A stretch of 64,000 bases of DNA from Verrucomicrobiota bacterium (GCA_022709905.1 JAKLHY010000001.1:1-64000); one strand, 5' to 3'; shown: positions 26,233-34,905, counted from the first letter of the stretch. Notes: a model not told the origin generated them from the letters alone. A program made the numbers and translations.

Positions 26233-27313
26233 TAAACCGAAGGGCGTCATTCCCACACCGTTGTCGGTTCGATGGCGCGAATTCAGGCTGTCCACGATGC
26301 CAGGTGTGGTAGTGTTGGTCACTCTGGCTGCCGCGGGTTACCTCTGGAAAGGGTTCATGGTTCCCGCCACCGTTGTGGGCCGTGTCGAGACCATTCAGGC
26401 CAACGTGGTCAGCACCAAACCAGGGGCACTGACTCAACTCAGCGCTTTTCGTTTTCAGCGGGTCAATGCCGGCGAGACCCTTGCTACCATTATCACCACC
26501 GATCCGCGCCTGACCGAGGCCAATCTCGCCGTTATCAAAGCCGAGGTCGAACTCCTGCGCGCCGGCATCACCCCCATGGATAACTTGCAGCGAAACGCCA
26601 TCAACTACGAGCAGCTGCGGTTGGATCTCATGGAGCAAAAAGTCGACCTGGCCGGCACCCGAATCAAACTTCAGCTCGCGGAGGCCGAGTACAACCGTAT
26701 GGAAAGCCTCTTCAGCGACAAGCTGGTCTCCCAGTCCGACTACGACAACGCAAAGGCCTCCCGCGATGAATATCGCACCCAGGTTCAAGAACAGAGCCAG
26801 TTGGTGGCGGACATTGAAGAAAGCATCAAACGCATCGGTGAGACCCATCCCGTCACCCCCGATACCCAGAGCCAGTTGCGCGCCGCTTTGGCGGTCCAGG
26901 AAAGAAAAATTGCCCTGGTCGAGGCCGAAAGCCAACCGTTGGTCCTCACCGCACCGATTGACGGCCTCGTCAGCCTGATCCACCGACGAAACGGCGAAAA
27001 TATCGCCGCCGGCGAGCCCATCGTCACGATCAGCGCCTCGCATACCGATCATATCGTGGGATACCTGCGGCAGCCTCTTCCCATCGAACCCAAGACCAAC
27101 ATGACCGTCCGCGTCCGATCCCGCGGCCCGGATCGGGCCATCGGCCACGGGCGCATTGTCTCCGTGGGCGCCCACCTCCAGCCGATCAATGACGCTCTGC
27201 TGCCGCCCACCCGGCCCGATGTTGAAAGCCTGGGCCTGCCGTTCCTGGTCAGCCTGCCCCAAGGCTTGGCCGTTCATCCCGGCGAATTGGTCGATCTGAC
27301 CATCCTGCGCTGA
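26216..27313 (+). CDS. HlyD-family membrane-fusion protein
   Basis: A 365-residue protein; the ATG at 26216 lies inside the end of the DUF4956 gene. One N-terminal TM (VVVLVTLAAAGYLWKGF), a first barrel-sandwich half (TKPGALTQLSAFRFQRVNAG), a long coiled coil (EQKVDLAGTRIKLQLAEAEY to VADIEESIKRIG) and a second half (LVLTAPIDGLVSLIHRR with GENIAAGEPI). Adaptors of this kind bridge inner-membrane machinery and the envelope. Here it takes the place where CotH is often found in VTC-DUF4956 loci, hinting at export or surface placement of the product. No ATPase or outer-membrane partner is adjacent. Confidence 0.82.
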   Translation: MSPSSNKPKGVIPTPLSVRWREFRLSTMPGVVVLVTLAAAGYLWKGFMVPATVVGRVETIQANVVSTKPGALTQLSAFRFQRVNAGETLATIITTDPRLTEANLAVIKAEVELLRAGITPMDNLQRNAINYEQLRLDLMEQKVDLAGTRIKLQLAEAEYNRMESLFSDKLVSQSDYDNAKASRDEYRTQVQEQSQLVADIEESIKRIGETHPVTPDTQSQLRAALAVQERKIALVEAESQPLVLTAPIDGLVSLIHRRNGENIAAGEPIVTISASHTDHIVGYLRQPLPIEPKTNMTVRVRSRGPDRAIGHGRIVSVGAHLQPINDALLPPTRPDVESLGLPFLVSLPQGLAVHPGELVDLTILR

Positions 27314-27365
27314 AAAATCCAGAGCTGTTTACCAGCCAGTCAGCCTCCGTACTTTTTTGGGGTGT

Positions 27366-27605
27366 TGCGGCTGTGGGTCGCCCTCAGCCATTACCAACGC
27401 CGCCGGTGATCCCATCGAGTTTACCTATGATAACGCCGGATGACACTTCAGTAAAACCCTCCCTGACCACACCGTCATTGCCTATCGGCACGATGCACGC
27501 GGGTGGTTGACCAACCTGGTCACCCCGGCGGCGACCGGCGTCACGGTCAACGGCCAGACGGCCACCCTCCATCCCAGTGACCGGACTTGTAAAGGATGCC
27601 CATGA
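27366..27605 (+). pseudogene. RHS/YD-repeat protein fragment
   Basis: The frame reads ITNAAGDPIEFTYDNAG, a TGA at 27441, then KTLPDHTVIAYRHDARGWLT and NLVTPAATG. F-YD-AG-L--KTLPDG---Y-YD--G is the RHS repeat pattern. One repeat pair remains, with a nonsense codon where the residue after NAG should be. Its terminal TGA overlaps the start codon of the HicB-like gene. No complete RHS core or toxin tip is present nearby. Confidence 0.6.
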
Positions 27606-27919
27606 AGTTCATGACCACATTGGAGCGGGACGAAGACGGCGTTTGGGTGGTCGAGTGCCCCTCGATTCCCGGCCGCGTCAGCCAGGGGCAAACCCGCGAG
27701 GAAGCTCTGGCCAACATCCGCGAAGCCATTGCCGCCTGCCTGGAGGTCCGCGCAGAGCGCGGCATGCCTTTGACCATCGAAACGCAGCAAGTCGTCTTCG
27801 CAACCCTTGTCCTTTGCTGGCCAAACTGGCAACTCGGACTATACTCGACGTGTGAATCACGCTCATTCAGGTCCGGTCGAGCCATACGACAGTGGGGAAG
27901 GAGACCGCTCATTGACTGA
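27602..27919 (+). CDS. Orphan HicB-like antitoxin with altered C-terminus
   Basis: The first 65 residues are a normal single-domain HicB protein: FMTTLERDEDGVWVVECPSI, PGRVSQGQTREEALANI, REAIAACLEVRAERG, LTIETQQV. The usual last few residues (EVAV in relatives) are missing and the frame reads on into 40 unrelated residues that overlap the start of the nitroreductase gene. No HicA toxin (small double-stranded RNA-binding fold protein) lies on either side. HicB normally neutralises HicA and represses the pair; alone it could be a solitary antitoxin or a decaying gene. The ATG at 27602 is used; the upstream ATG at 27596 adds two residues. Confidence 0.65.
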   Translation: MKFMTTLERDEDGVWVVECPSIPGRVSQGQTREEALANIREAIAACLEVRAERGMPLTIETQQVVFATLVLCWPNWQLGLYSTCESRSFRSGRAIRQWGRRPLID

Positions 27920-29528
27920 CGCCGTATTCGAGTATCACGAAGTCACCAAGCATTATTTCGATCACTACGCTCCGGGTCCAGGCGGATTGGATTGGGCCAA
28001 CCAGCCGGATCCATTTCGGCGTTACGTTGGCGCCCCCCTTTGTCTTCTGGAGCGAATTCCTCCAGCGCCCGTTTCGGGGCCTGCCGGAGCAGTTCAGGAG
28101 TGTGACCTAAGATCCGTTTCTCAACTCTTGTTTGATGCTTTTGCGCTATCAGCCTGGAAACAGGCCGGGACCAGCCGTTGGGCCTTGCGAGTAAATCCGT
28201 CCAGCGGCAATCTGCATCCGACAGAAGCCTATTTGATCGCTGGGAAGATCCCGGGATTATCGGATGGACCTGCGGTTTATCATTATGCCCCGAGGGAACA
28301 TGGGCTGGAACTCCGGGCGCGTTTTCCGGGAAGTCTTTGGGACCGCATGGGGGAGGCCTGGGGCGGTTCTGGATTGCTGGTGGGCTTGAGTTCAGTGGTT
28401 TGGCGGGAGACGTGGAAGTATGGAGCGCGCGCGTTTCGTTACTGTAATCACGACGTTGGCCATGCCTTGGCAGCTCTGACGATCGCGGCCCTGGGCCTGG
28501 GCTGGCGCGTTCGACTTTGTGAGGCGATCTCATCATCCGATTTGTATGCGATTCTTGGACTGAACCGTCCCCTGGCATCCGAGCCGGAGCATCCGGATTG
28601 TCTGGTTGTCATCACCCCTCCTGGTGAGCGCCCGGCGGATAGCGAGGACTGGGCTTCTGTTGCCAGGCTTTTTGAGCAACTCGAATGGATCGGGAAACCG
28701 AATCGCCTCAGTCCGCAGTCGGTTGAATGGCCTCAGATCAAGAGGGTCATGGCAGCATGCCGCAAGCCAGGCATTGCACCTCCTGTCCTCCAGCGCGCGG
28801 GGTGCCAGCAATCGGAGTTTGTCCCGCTCAGTGGCCGAACTTTGCGGCGGAAGTGGATTCACCAGCGTCGCAGCGCGGTGGCCATGGACGACCAAACTCA
28901 TCTTCCCGCCGTTTCCTTTTTCCAGATGTTGGAGGCGCTTTTGCCTCGGCATCCGCCCTTTGACACGTGGCCTTGGGCCCCCGCCGTCAGTCTGATCCTG
29001 TTCGTGCACCGTGTGGCCGCGCTTGCTCCGGGGCTGTATGGCCTGATCCGGCATCCCGATCATGAAACCGCGTGGCGCTCCCTCTGGCCGTCCGAATGGA
29101 CCTGGTCGAGGATCGAGGGCACTCCCCGGGATGTGGTGCTCTATCGTTGGATCGAGGCCGACATGAGGCACGCGGCCCGCACGATCTCTTGTCACCAGGA
29201 TATTGCGGGGGACGGCTGTTTCAGCTTGGGCATGGTGACGGAGTTCGAATCGGTGATCGAGAAACACGGAGGTTGGTTTTATCCGCGGTTGTTTTGGGAA
29301 TGTGGCATGATTGGCCAGGTCCTTTACTTGGAGGCCGAACAGGCCGGAGTGCGGGGGACTGGCATCGGTTGTTTCTTTGACGACGCGGTGCATGAGATCC
29401 TTGGCCTGAAATCAAGGCGATTCCAGAGTCTTTACCATTTCACGGTCGGCGGGGCGATGGAGGATCCCCGGCTCACCACCTGGCCTCCCTATCCACCTCT
29501 GGACAATCTGGAGAGTTCCAGGTTTTGA
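27852..29528 (+). CDS. Double-domain nitroreductase (SagB/ThcOx type)
   Basis: About 558 residues if the GTG at 27852 is used; a TTG at 27807 is the alternative. Two nitroreductase-fold halves are visible: N-terminal (about residues 55-270) with SWKQ-like LSAWKQAGTSRWALRVNPSSG and NLHPTEAYLI, and GHALAALTIAALGLGW; C-terminal (about 350-540) with PWAPAVSLILFVHRVAAL, CHQDIAGDGCFSLGMV and AGVRGTGIGCFFDD. FMN-dependent SagB/ThcOx enzymes oxidise azolines in peptide natural products, but many homologues sit outside such clusters. No YcaO or precursor peptide gene is adjacent here, so the substrate is open. It ends nine bases before gluQ. Confidence 0.78.
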   Translation: MNHAHSGPVEPYDSGEGDRSLTDAVFEYHEVTKHYFDHYAPGPGGLDWANQPDPFRRYVGAPLCLLERIPPAPVSGPAGAVQECDLRSVSQLLFDAFALSAWKQAGTSRWALRVNPSSGNLHPTEAYLIAGKIPGLSDGPAVYHYAPREHGLELRARFPGSLWDRMGEAWGGSGLLVGLSSVVWRETWKYGARAFRYCNHDVGHALAALTIAALGLGWRVRLCEAISSSDLYAILGLNRPLASEPEHPDCLVVITPPGERPADSEDWASVARLFEQLEWIGKPNRLSPQSVEWPQIKRVMAACRKPGIAPPVLQRAGCQQSEFVPLSGRTLRRKWIHQRRSAVAMDDQTHLPAVSFFQMLEALLPRHPPFDTWPWAPAVSLILFVHRVAALAPGLYGLIRHPDHETAWRSLWPSEWTWSRIEGTPRDVVLYRWIEADMRHAARTISCHQDIAGDGCFSLGMVTEFESVIEKHGGWFYPRLFWECGMIGQVLYLEAEQAGVRGTGIGCFFDDAVHEILGLKSRRFQSLYHFTVGGAMEDPRLTTWPPYPPLDNLESSRF

Positions 29529-29536
29529 TCGTTCCC

Positions 29537-30457
29537 ATGGGACTACATCACTCGAAGACTTACCGGGGAAGACTGGCTCCTTCGCCCACAGGATACCTTC
29601 ACCTGGGCCATGCCCGAACTTTCTGGATTGCTCAAACGCGGGCGCGCCAGCATCCGCAAGGGGTTCTGGTGATGCGAAATGAGGACCTCGACCGCTCACG
29701 CTGTCGTCTGGAATTTGTGCAGGCGATGATCGAAGATCTGCGCTGGTTTGGATTGGATTGGCAGGAAGGCCCCGATGTGGGAGGGGGCTATGGTCCTTAC
29801 ACACAGAGCGAGCGCCGGCTGCTGTATCTTTCCGCGTGGCGTCGGCTTTACGAGGGGGGATTCCTCTTCCCCTGCGCCTGCTCGCGCAAGGACGTTCAGC
29901 AGGCGGTTCGAGCCCCGCATCCCGGAGAAGAAGAACCTCTCTATCCAGGCACGTGCCGGGAACTTCGTCTTTCGCCTGACACGCATCCATGGCTTCTGGC
30001 CTCCTCACCCAAGGACCGGGATTCATCGAGACCGCAGAGATTCAACTGGCGATTCCGGGTCCCGGACGGAGAGGTCATTGAATACAACGACGAATGCCAG
30101 GGGCATCAGCGATTCGTCGCGGGGCGCGATTTCGGCGACTTCGTGGTTTGGGGACACGACAACACGCCGTCGTATCAGCTTGCTGTGGTCGTGGACGATG
30201 CGGCGATGGAGATTACCGAGGTGGTCCGAGGTTGCGATCTCCTCTGTTCGACCGCCCGGCAGTTGCTGCTTTATCGCGCGCTGAATCTGACCCCGCCGCG
30301 GTTTTACCATTGCGCTCTGGTGGTCGACCCACAGGGCAACAGACTGGCCAAACGTTGCGATGCGGCCAGCTTACGCCATCTCAAGGAGCTGGGACACTCT
30401 CCCGAAGTCCTGCGGACCGTTTGGGATTACGCGGCCGGTTACCACTTGGCGCCCTGA
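29537..30457 (+). CDS. gluQ: Glutamyl-Q tRNA(Asp) synthetase
   Basis: A 306-residue shortened glutamyl-tRNA synthetase. The class I HIGH motif region is RLAPSPTGYLHLGHA, followed by VMRNEDLDRSR; the KMSKS-like loop is RLAKRCDA. CACSRKDVQQ and YPGTCREL supply the zinc-site cysteines typical of GluQRS. It lacks the anticodon-binding domain of GltX, as expected. The enzyme activates glutamate and attaches it to queuosine in the anticodon of tRNA(Asp), in the cytoplasm. The ATG at 29537 is chosen over a TTG at 29525. It forms a pair with the nitroreductase gene. Confidence 0.93.
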   Translation: MGLHHSKTYRGRLAPSPTGYLHLGHARTFWIAQTRARQHPQGVLVMRNEDLDRSRCRLEFVQAMIEDLRWFGLDWQEGPDVGGGYGPYTQSERRLLYLSAWRRLYEGGFLFPCACSRKDVQQAVRAPHPGEEEPLYPGTCRELRLSPDTHPWLLASSPKDRDSSRPQRFNWRFRVPDGEVIEYNDECQGHQRFVAGRDFGDFVVWGHDNTPSYQLAVVVDDAAMEITEVVRGCDLLCSTARQLLLYRALNLTPPRFYHCALVVDPQGNRLAKRCDAASLRHLKELGHSPEVLRTVWDYAAGYHLAP

Positions 30458-30888
30458 TCAATCCAGGCCCGAAGCAGTCCAATTTCCTCTTTCTTCAGGC
30501 GATCGTCGGGCGAAGGAGGCATCTCCATGCCCTTCACCAATCCGGCCACATAGTGAATAAAAGGACTTTTCTCGCTCTTGCCCGGGATGATGGCTTCGCC
30601 CTTGTCGCCGCCTTTCAAGGCGGCTTCGCGCTTATCCAGCCGATACTCACCCATCTGGGCGTCCGGCCCATGGCAATCCAGACACGCCTTCTTTAAGATG
30701 GGCTCGATCTCCTTGACAAATACAACCTTGTTGGTGGATGCCGGCGGCAGCTTTGAAATGTCGACAGGCTTGGCTTCCTTGTCAGCCGCCCACACCATGG
30801 ATCCTGCCAGCGCGAGGACACCCAAGGCACCATAACACCAGGCTCGCCCCAGACTGCACAACGTCCGCATTTGCATGTTGTTCTTCAT
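30439..30888 (-). CDS. Exported single-haem c-type cytochrome domain protein
   Basis: A 149-residue protein with a signal peptide (YGALGVLALAGSMVWAA). The haem-binding motif is CLDCH in PILKKACLDCHGPDAQ, and a distal Met candidate stands in GMEMPPSPDDRL. The pattern V--IEPIL---C--CHG---Q-G--RLD is that of the planctomycete/verrucomicrobial cytochrome C family (PSCyt1-like). It probably carries electrons in the periplasm. It is convergent with gluQ, the two genes overlapping by about 19 bases at their 3' ends. Confidence 0.85.
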   Translation of the reverse strand: MKNNMQMRTLCSLGRAWCYGALGVLALAGSMVWAADKEAKPVDISKLPPASTNKVVFVKEIEPILKKACLDCHGPDAQMGEYRLDKREAALKGGDKGEAIIPGKSEKSPFIHYVAGLVKGMEMPPSPDDRLKKEEIGLLRAWIDQGAKW

Positions 30889-30893
30889 GTTGA

Positions 30894-31820
30894 TCAGTGT
30901 TTCTGCTCTTCAAGCTCGCATAATAAAGTCGAGGTCAGGCTTGGGGTCAAAAAATATTTTTCATCCGCCGCCCCCGTCTCCAGACTCACCGCAATTTCCT
31001 GCACCCGCCGCTCCACGGCGTCGATCACAAAATCCGGTGTCGAGGTCCCGGCGGTAATCCCGACGCTGGAGATATGCGCAAACCACTCGGACGCCACGTC
31101 TCTGGCGCTTTCCACATGGTAAACCAGGCCGCAGTGCAACCGACAGGCCTCCACGAGTTGGCGGGTGTTGTTGCTTTGTCGGCCTCCAATCACAAGAACC
31201 ATGTCCACCTTCCGGGCCAATTCCACCACGGCAGCCTGACGCTGCTTGGTCGGTTGACATACGGTGTCCACCAACCGGACTTCCGACGCCGGGAACCTGT
31301 TCCGAATGCGTTGAACCAAATTTCGGACCCTGGCGATCGGCTGTGTCGTCTGAGCCACCACCCCAAATCGAGGCCTGGGCACGAGCTCATCGACATCGGA
31401 CTCCTCCAACACCATATCGAACGCGTCCAGGTCCTCCGTAATTCCCCGCACTTCCGTGTGGTTCTTCTGTCCCACAATCACCGGATGATAACCTTCGTCG
31501 ACCAATTGACGCACCGTCCGATGCACCAACTGGACCAGCGGACACGTCGCTTCCAACACCTCCAGCCCTGCGGCTCGCGCCAGGGCTTTTGTCCGGTCCG
31601 ACGCCCCATGCGCTGTAATCATCACGGTGGCCGTCCGCACCTCATCCACACGCGACACCAGCCGAATCCGCCGTTCGTGAAGCATTTTCAACACATCGGG
31701 ATTGTGCACCAGTTCTCCCAGGACGCTCAGCGGTTTCCTGCCGCCTTCAGTCAGGGCGAGATTCACGGCTTCGCGGACTCCAAAACAAAATCCCATGGCG
31801 GTAGCTCGAATGATCTTCAT
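30894..31820 (-). CDS. ispH: 4-hydroxy-3-methylbut-2-enyl diphosphate reductase
   Basis: A 308-residue protein; the ATG at 31820 gives the canonical start MKIIRATAMGFCFGVREAV. The three conserved cysteines of the [4Fe-4S] cluster are present in GFCFG, EATCPLV and DTVCQPT, along with AHG and the VIGGRQSNNT segment. IspH makes IPP and DMAPP in the last step of the MEP isoprenoid pathway. The length is typical. Upstream in-frame codons to 31991 look non-coding. The cytochrome gene starts 5 bases downstream, so the two may be co-transcribed. Confidence 0.95.
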   Translation of the reverse strand: MKIIRATAMGFCFGVREAVNLALTEGGRKPLSVLGELVHNPDVLKMLHERRIRLVSRVDEVRTATVMITAHGASDRTKALARAAGLEVLEATCPLVQLVHRTVRQLVDEGYHPVIVGQKNHTEVRGITEDLDAFDMVLEESDVDELVPRPRFGVVAQTTQPIARVRNLVQRIRNRFPASEVRLVDTVCQPTKQRQAAVVELARKVDMVLVIGGRQSNNTRQLVEACRLHCGLVYHVESARDVASEWFAHISSVGITAGTSTPDFVIDAVERRVQEIAVSLETGAADEKYFLTPSLTSTLLCELEEQKH

Positions 31821-31897
31821 AGGCTTTGTATCGCAAAGTAATTGAGTCTGTTTCGGGTTGTTGTGTTCAAGGTTCTTACGGGGGGATGCGGGGACGG

Positions 31898-32239
31898 TCA
31901 GGTTTTCTCCGGTCGCGTTTGGCGAACGATCTGTTCCAGGAGTTTGAGATAACGGGCAAAGGCTGTCTGGCCGGCTGGGGTCAGGGCGCAAGTGGTCAGG
32001 GGGCGGTGGCCATGGAACGACTTTGTGACCGCCAGATAACCGGACTCCTGGAGGGTTCGGATGTGAACGCTCAGGTTGCCATCGGTCATCTTGAGCAGGT
32101 CACGCAGCTCGGTGAAAGACAACTCGGGGGAGGCGGCCAGCAGGGACATGATGGCCATTCGCCCGCGCTCGTGGATCACCCGATCCAATTGCAGGAAAGG
32201 CTCGGGATCTACACAGCATCCAGGTTGGTTTCGGTCCAT
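31898..32239 (-). CDS. Small winged-helix transcriptional regulator
   Basis: A 113-residue protein starting at the ATG at 32239. It reads IHERGRMAIMSLLAASPELS, then FTELRDLLKMTDGNLSVHIR as the helix-turn-helix, TLQESGYLAVTKSFHGHRP as the wing, and a C-terminal dimerisation helix. This is the HTH_27/MarR-like layout seen in regulators paired with a membrane protein. It starts 31 bases inside the end of the membrane-protein gene, so translation is coupled. It probably represses its own operon through the palindrome at 32846. Confidence 0.82.
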   Translation of the reverse strand: MDRNQPGCCVDPEPFLQLDRVIHERGRMAIMSLLAASPELSFTELRDLLKMTDGNLSVHIRTLQESGYLAVTKSFHGHRPLTTCALTPAGQTAFARYLKLLEQIVRQTRPEKT

Positions 32240-32835
32240 CTGAGGTAGACTCCGTAAGTCAAATGCAAACCGCCAAACACCCCGCCCATGACCAGGTGTC
32301 CCCACCGCAAGAGGGGCAGGCGTTCGGGGCAGGTTAAAGCCAGGAGAGTCGCGCAGCCGGCGCCGATAAACAGCCAGCCGAACAGTTTCATGCCGCGGGG
32401 CATGAAGAAACCCGCGGCATTCATTGCACAGCCGTAGAGGACCATCCAGCCGCAGGTGAGCCCCCATACGGCCAGGGGATTCCACGAATGTTTCGCCAGG
32501 AGCAGGAAGGCAAAGAACATCCCCGCCGCCAAGGGGGGCAGCAAGGCCTGCACCACCCGCCGGGCCGGCGGCGACCAGAACGGTTCTTCATCCTTCAAGG
32601 CTTGGCGACGGACCATTCCGAGGGTCCACCCGAAGGCCACGGTGGCGGTGGCGATCCAAAGGCCAATGAATGCCCGGGGATCATCCCACCCGCTCGCGTA
32701 TCCCAGTCCGCCCGCAGCCAGTCCGAGAAAGCCGAGGCGAAGCATGATCGGCGCCAGCGCCTGGCGGTAGAGCGCCGATCGTTCCATTAACGTTCGGATG
32801 ACCTGGAGATGTTTTGCGGCCCACTCGCCGTGCAT
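32209..32835 (-). CDS. Membrane protein paired with winged-helix regulator
   Basis: A 208-residue protein with about five TM segments: IMLRLGFLGLAAGGLGYA, FIGLWIATATVAFGWTLG, ALLPPLAAGMFFAFLLL, PLAVWGLTCGWMVLYGC and LFGWLFIGAGCATLLAL. I do not recognise a named family, though a membrane protein of this size is a common partner of HTH_27-type regulators. It ends in a conserved-looking HLTYGVYLRWTE. It is the first gene of the two-gene unit. A GTG/ATG choice at the N-terminus is not critical because the first 30 residues are soluble. Confidence 0.7.
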   Translation of the reverse strand: MHGEWAAKHLQVIRTLMERSALYRQALAPIMLRLGFLGLAAGGLGYASGWDDPRAFIGLWIATATVAFGWTLGMVRRQALKDEEPFWSPPARRVVQALLPPLAAGMFFAFLLLAKHSWNPLAVWGLTCGWMVLYGCAMNAAGFFMPRGMKLFGWLFIGAGCATLLALTCPERLPLLRWGHLVMGGVFGGLHLTYGVYLRWTETNLDAV

Positions 32836-32845
32836 GCATAAACTT

Positions 32846-32861
32846 TATACTACAAAGTATA
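32846..32861. promoter_or_regulatory. Palindromic operator of the regulator/membrane-protein operon
   Basis: TATACT-ACAA-AGTATA is a perfect 6-bp inverted repeat with a 4-bp spacer, 10 bases upstream of the membrane-protein start. On the minus strand a TTGACG at about 32866-32871 precedes it, so the palindrome would overlap the promoter. Size and symmetry fit binding by a dimeric winged-helix protein such as the one encoded by this operon. Confidence 0.65.
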
Positions 32862-32937
32862 TTCGTCAAGCAGAGAGCTTGGGTCTCTCTGGCGGAGCCC
32901 GGGGAGGGGAACTTTTTCCGAGCCGGGTGGTTTCGGA

Positions 32938-34905
32938 TTATTGGGCTTTGGACATGGCCTGTTGGGCGGCGGCTTTGGCGCGGCGGGTAATGTCATCACC
33001 GGCGTCAGCCTCGATGACTTTGCTCAAGGGTTGGATGAGCTGGCCGGCGAATTGTTTGGAGGCCTCGGGGGATTTGAGGATTTTTTCCGCGATACCGGTC
33101 GCGGCGGCTGCGGCGGCATTTTTAGTGGCCGGATCGTTGAGGAAAGGCAGGATGATTGTGATGGCGTCGGGGGAGTTGATGGCGCCGAGGGCGGCGAGCA
33201 GCATTTGTTTTTCTTCGTTTCGTTGGACGAGGCTGGCGCTTTTGCGGCACATCTCGAGACGTTGGGAGGAGGGGAAGTCGGCATTTCCGGCCAAGCCAAG
33301 GTAGGCGCGCAAACAGAGGGTTCGTTCGGTGGGATTTTCTAGGGCTTGGGCCAGGGCGAGCAGGTCGGGGGCAGCGTCGGCAGTTTTCCAGTCGCCGAGG
33401 GCTCTGATGGCGGCCGTGCGCACCTCGGCGCTGGGATCTTTGACGGAGGCACGGACAGCATCGAGGGCGCGGGGTCCGCCGGTTGCGCCGAGAACACTCA
33501 GGATTGCGCTTTTTTGAGCGGGAGCGGCGGTGGCGAGTTTGGACACGACTTGATTGATGCAATCCTCGGGATGCTGGGCTTTATTGCAGACCTGGCTGAC
33601 AGTTTGGCTGGCGGCATCGAGTTCTGCGGGGAGCTTGGCATTCATGAGCAGGCCAAGGAGATCGGGCAGGATTGTGGCTGGGGACAAATCGCCCAGGCGT
33701 TTCAAGGCCGCGAGACGGACCTCGGGAGTTGAGTCTTGGGCCGATTTCAGCAAGGAATCGACGTTGGCGGTCATCCGTCGGCGGCTCATAAGATCCATGG
33801 CCAGAAGACGTTTGGGGGTATCCTGGTCGTTGAGGAGTTTGAGAATGGCGGCATCCACTTCGGGCAGTTGTTGGGCGGCCAGGCTTTCCTGGGCGGTGGC
33901 GGCGATGTCACGTTCTTTGTCGCTGATCCATTCGACTAGGGGAGGGATAGAGGCAGCCTGATTCAGTCCGGGCAGGGCCTTCAAGGCGGCGACACGGACG
34001 GGCAGGGGACCGGATTTGGCCAGAGACAAAATGACAGGCAAGGCGGCGGGATCACTTCGTTGCCCCAAGGCTTCGAGAGCGACGATCTGGCGATCCGGCG
34101 GCAGGTTGGGCATTTCAGTCGTCAAGGCCTGGGTTGTTTCGGCTCCCTTAAGACCGATCGATGCTCGGACAGCGGCCGCGAACAGGACGTAATCATTATG
34201 GCGCAGGCTTTGCTGGAGAAGAGAGACGCCCTCCGGTCCGCGGAGGTTGATTGAGCCGATCAGGGCGCCGGCGCGGACCTGATGTGGGGCGGGCACACTC
34301 CGCAGGTCATCGTAAACCTCGAGGGCATCCTTGGATTGATTCTGGCTGGCGAGAGATTCGGCGCATCGGAAGAGACCTTCATAAATCGAGAGCTTGGTTG
34401 TCTCGGGCGCTCGTTCGAGGGCGTCACGAAGGCTGGAGGCGGCTCCCTTGTTTCCAATGCGACCGAGCGCGCGGGCGGCCGCCTGCGCAATTTCGGTATC
34501 AGGATCATTTAATTTTTGCGTTAAGCGGACAACGGCCAGGGCGTCACGGCGAACTCCGATGCTGCCGATCACCCCAATCAGGGGCCGGCCCTTCAGACGT
34601 CCCAAGGCTTCGCGCAAAGCCTCGTCGACCGAGCGGTCCGGGATGGTTTCCAAGGCGTATCGGGCCATGTGATTGAGTTCTTCATTGGAAAGAAGCTCGA
34701 CCAGCGCAGGCACCGCATCCTTGCCGCCGATGACGGCCAGCGCGCGGCAGGCGGCGGCTTTCTCGGCTCGGGTGGCATTCGATTTGAGGATGGCGATTTG
34801 GGATGCGGAGGTGACCGGCTGTGAGTCGGCGGATTGGACGGGATTCGCGATGAAGAGGAGGGCGATCAACGCGGCGAACAGCGGAGTCAGAGGGCGGTAA
34901 AACAT
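32938..34905 (-). CDS. Secreted HEAT-repeat protein
   Basis: A 655-residue protein with a signal peptide (LTPLFAALIALLFIANPVQS). The ATG at 34905 is supported by AAAGGA six bases upstream. From about residue 40 to the end it consists of alternating helices with the HEAT/PBS pattern, for example AVPALVELLSNEELNHMARY, AAARALGRIGNKGAASSLRD and VRTAAIRALGDWKTADAAPD, roughly 18 units. HEAT arrays are protein-protein scaffolds. It lies 56 bases downstream of the Gfo/Idh/MocA gene on the same strand, so it probably serves the same periplasmic process. Confidence 0.85.
   Translation of the reverse strand: MFYRPLTPLFAALIALLFIANPVQSADSQPVTSASQIAILKSNATRAEKAAACRALAVIGGKDAVPALVELLSNEELNHMARYALETIPDRSVDEALREALGRLKGRPLIGVIGSIGVRRDALAVVRLTQKLNDPDTEIAQAAARALGRIGNKGAASSLRDALERAPETTKLSIYEGLFRCAESLASQNQSKDALEVYDDLRSVPAPHQVRAGALIGSINLRGPEGVSLLQQSLRHNDYVLFAAAVRASIGLKGAETTQALTTEMPNLPPDRQIVALEALGQRSDPAALPVILSLAKSGPLPVRVAALKALPGLNQAASIPPLVEWISDKERDIAATAQESLAAQQLPEVDAAILKLLNDQDTPKRLLAMDLMSRRRMTANVDSLLKSAQDSTPEVRLAALKRLGDLSPATILPDLLGLLMNAKLPAELDAASQTVSQVCNKAQHPEDCINQVVSKLATAAPAQKSAILSVLGATGGPRALDAVRASVKDPSAEVRTAAIRALGDWKTADAAPDLLALAQALENPTERTLCLRAYLGLAGNADFPSSQRLEMCRKSASLVQRNEEKQMLLAALGAINSPDAITIILPFLNDPATKNAAAAAATGIAEKILKSPEASKQFAGQLIQPLSKVIEADAGDDITRRAKAAAQQAMSKAQ

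Noticed and set aside
26198..27277. 359-codon minus-strand open frame
   Set aside because: Shadow of the HlyD-family gene; Gly/Asp-rich composition without any recognisable fold.
27852..29528. Azoline-containing peptide biosynthetic cluster
   Set aside because: Only the SagB-like gene is present; no YcaO, E1-like protein, precursor peptide or protease stands beside it.
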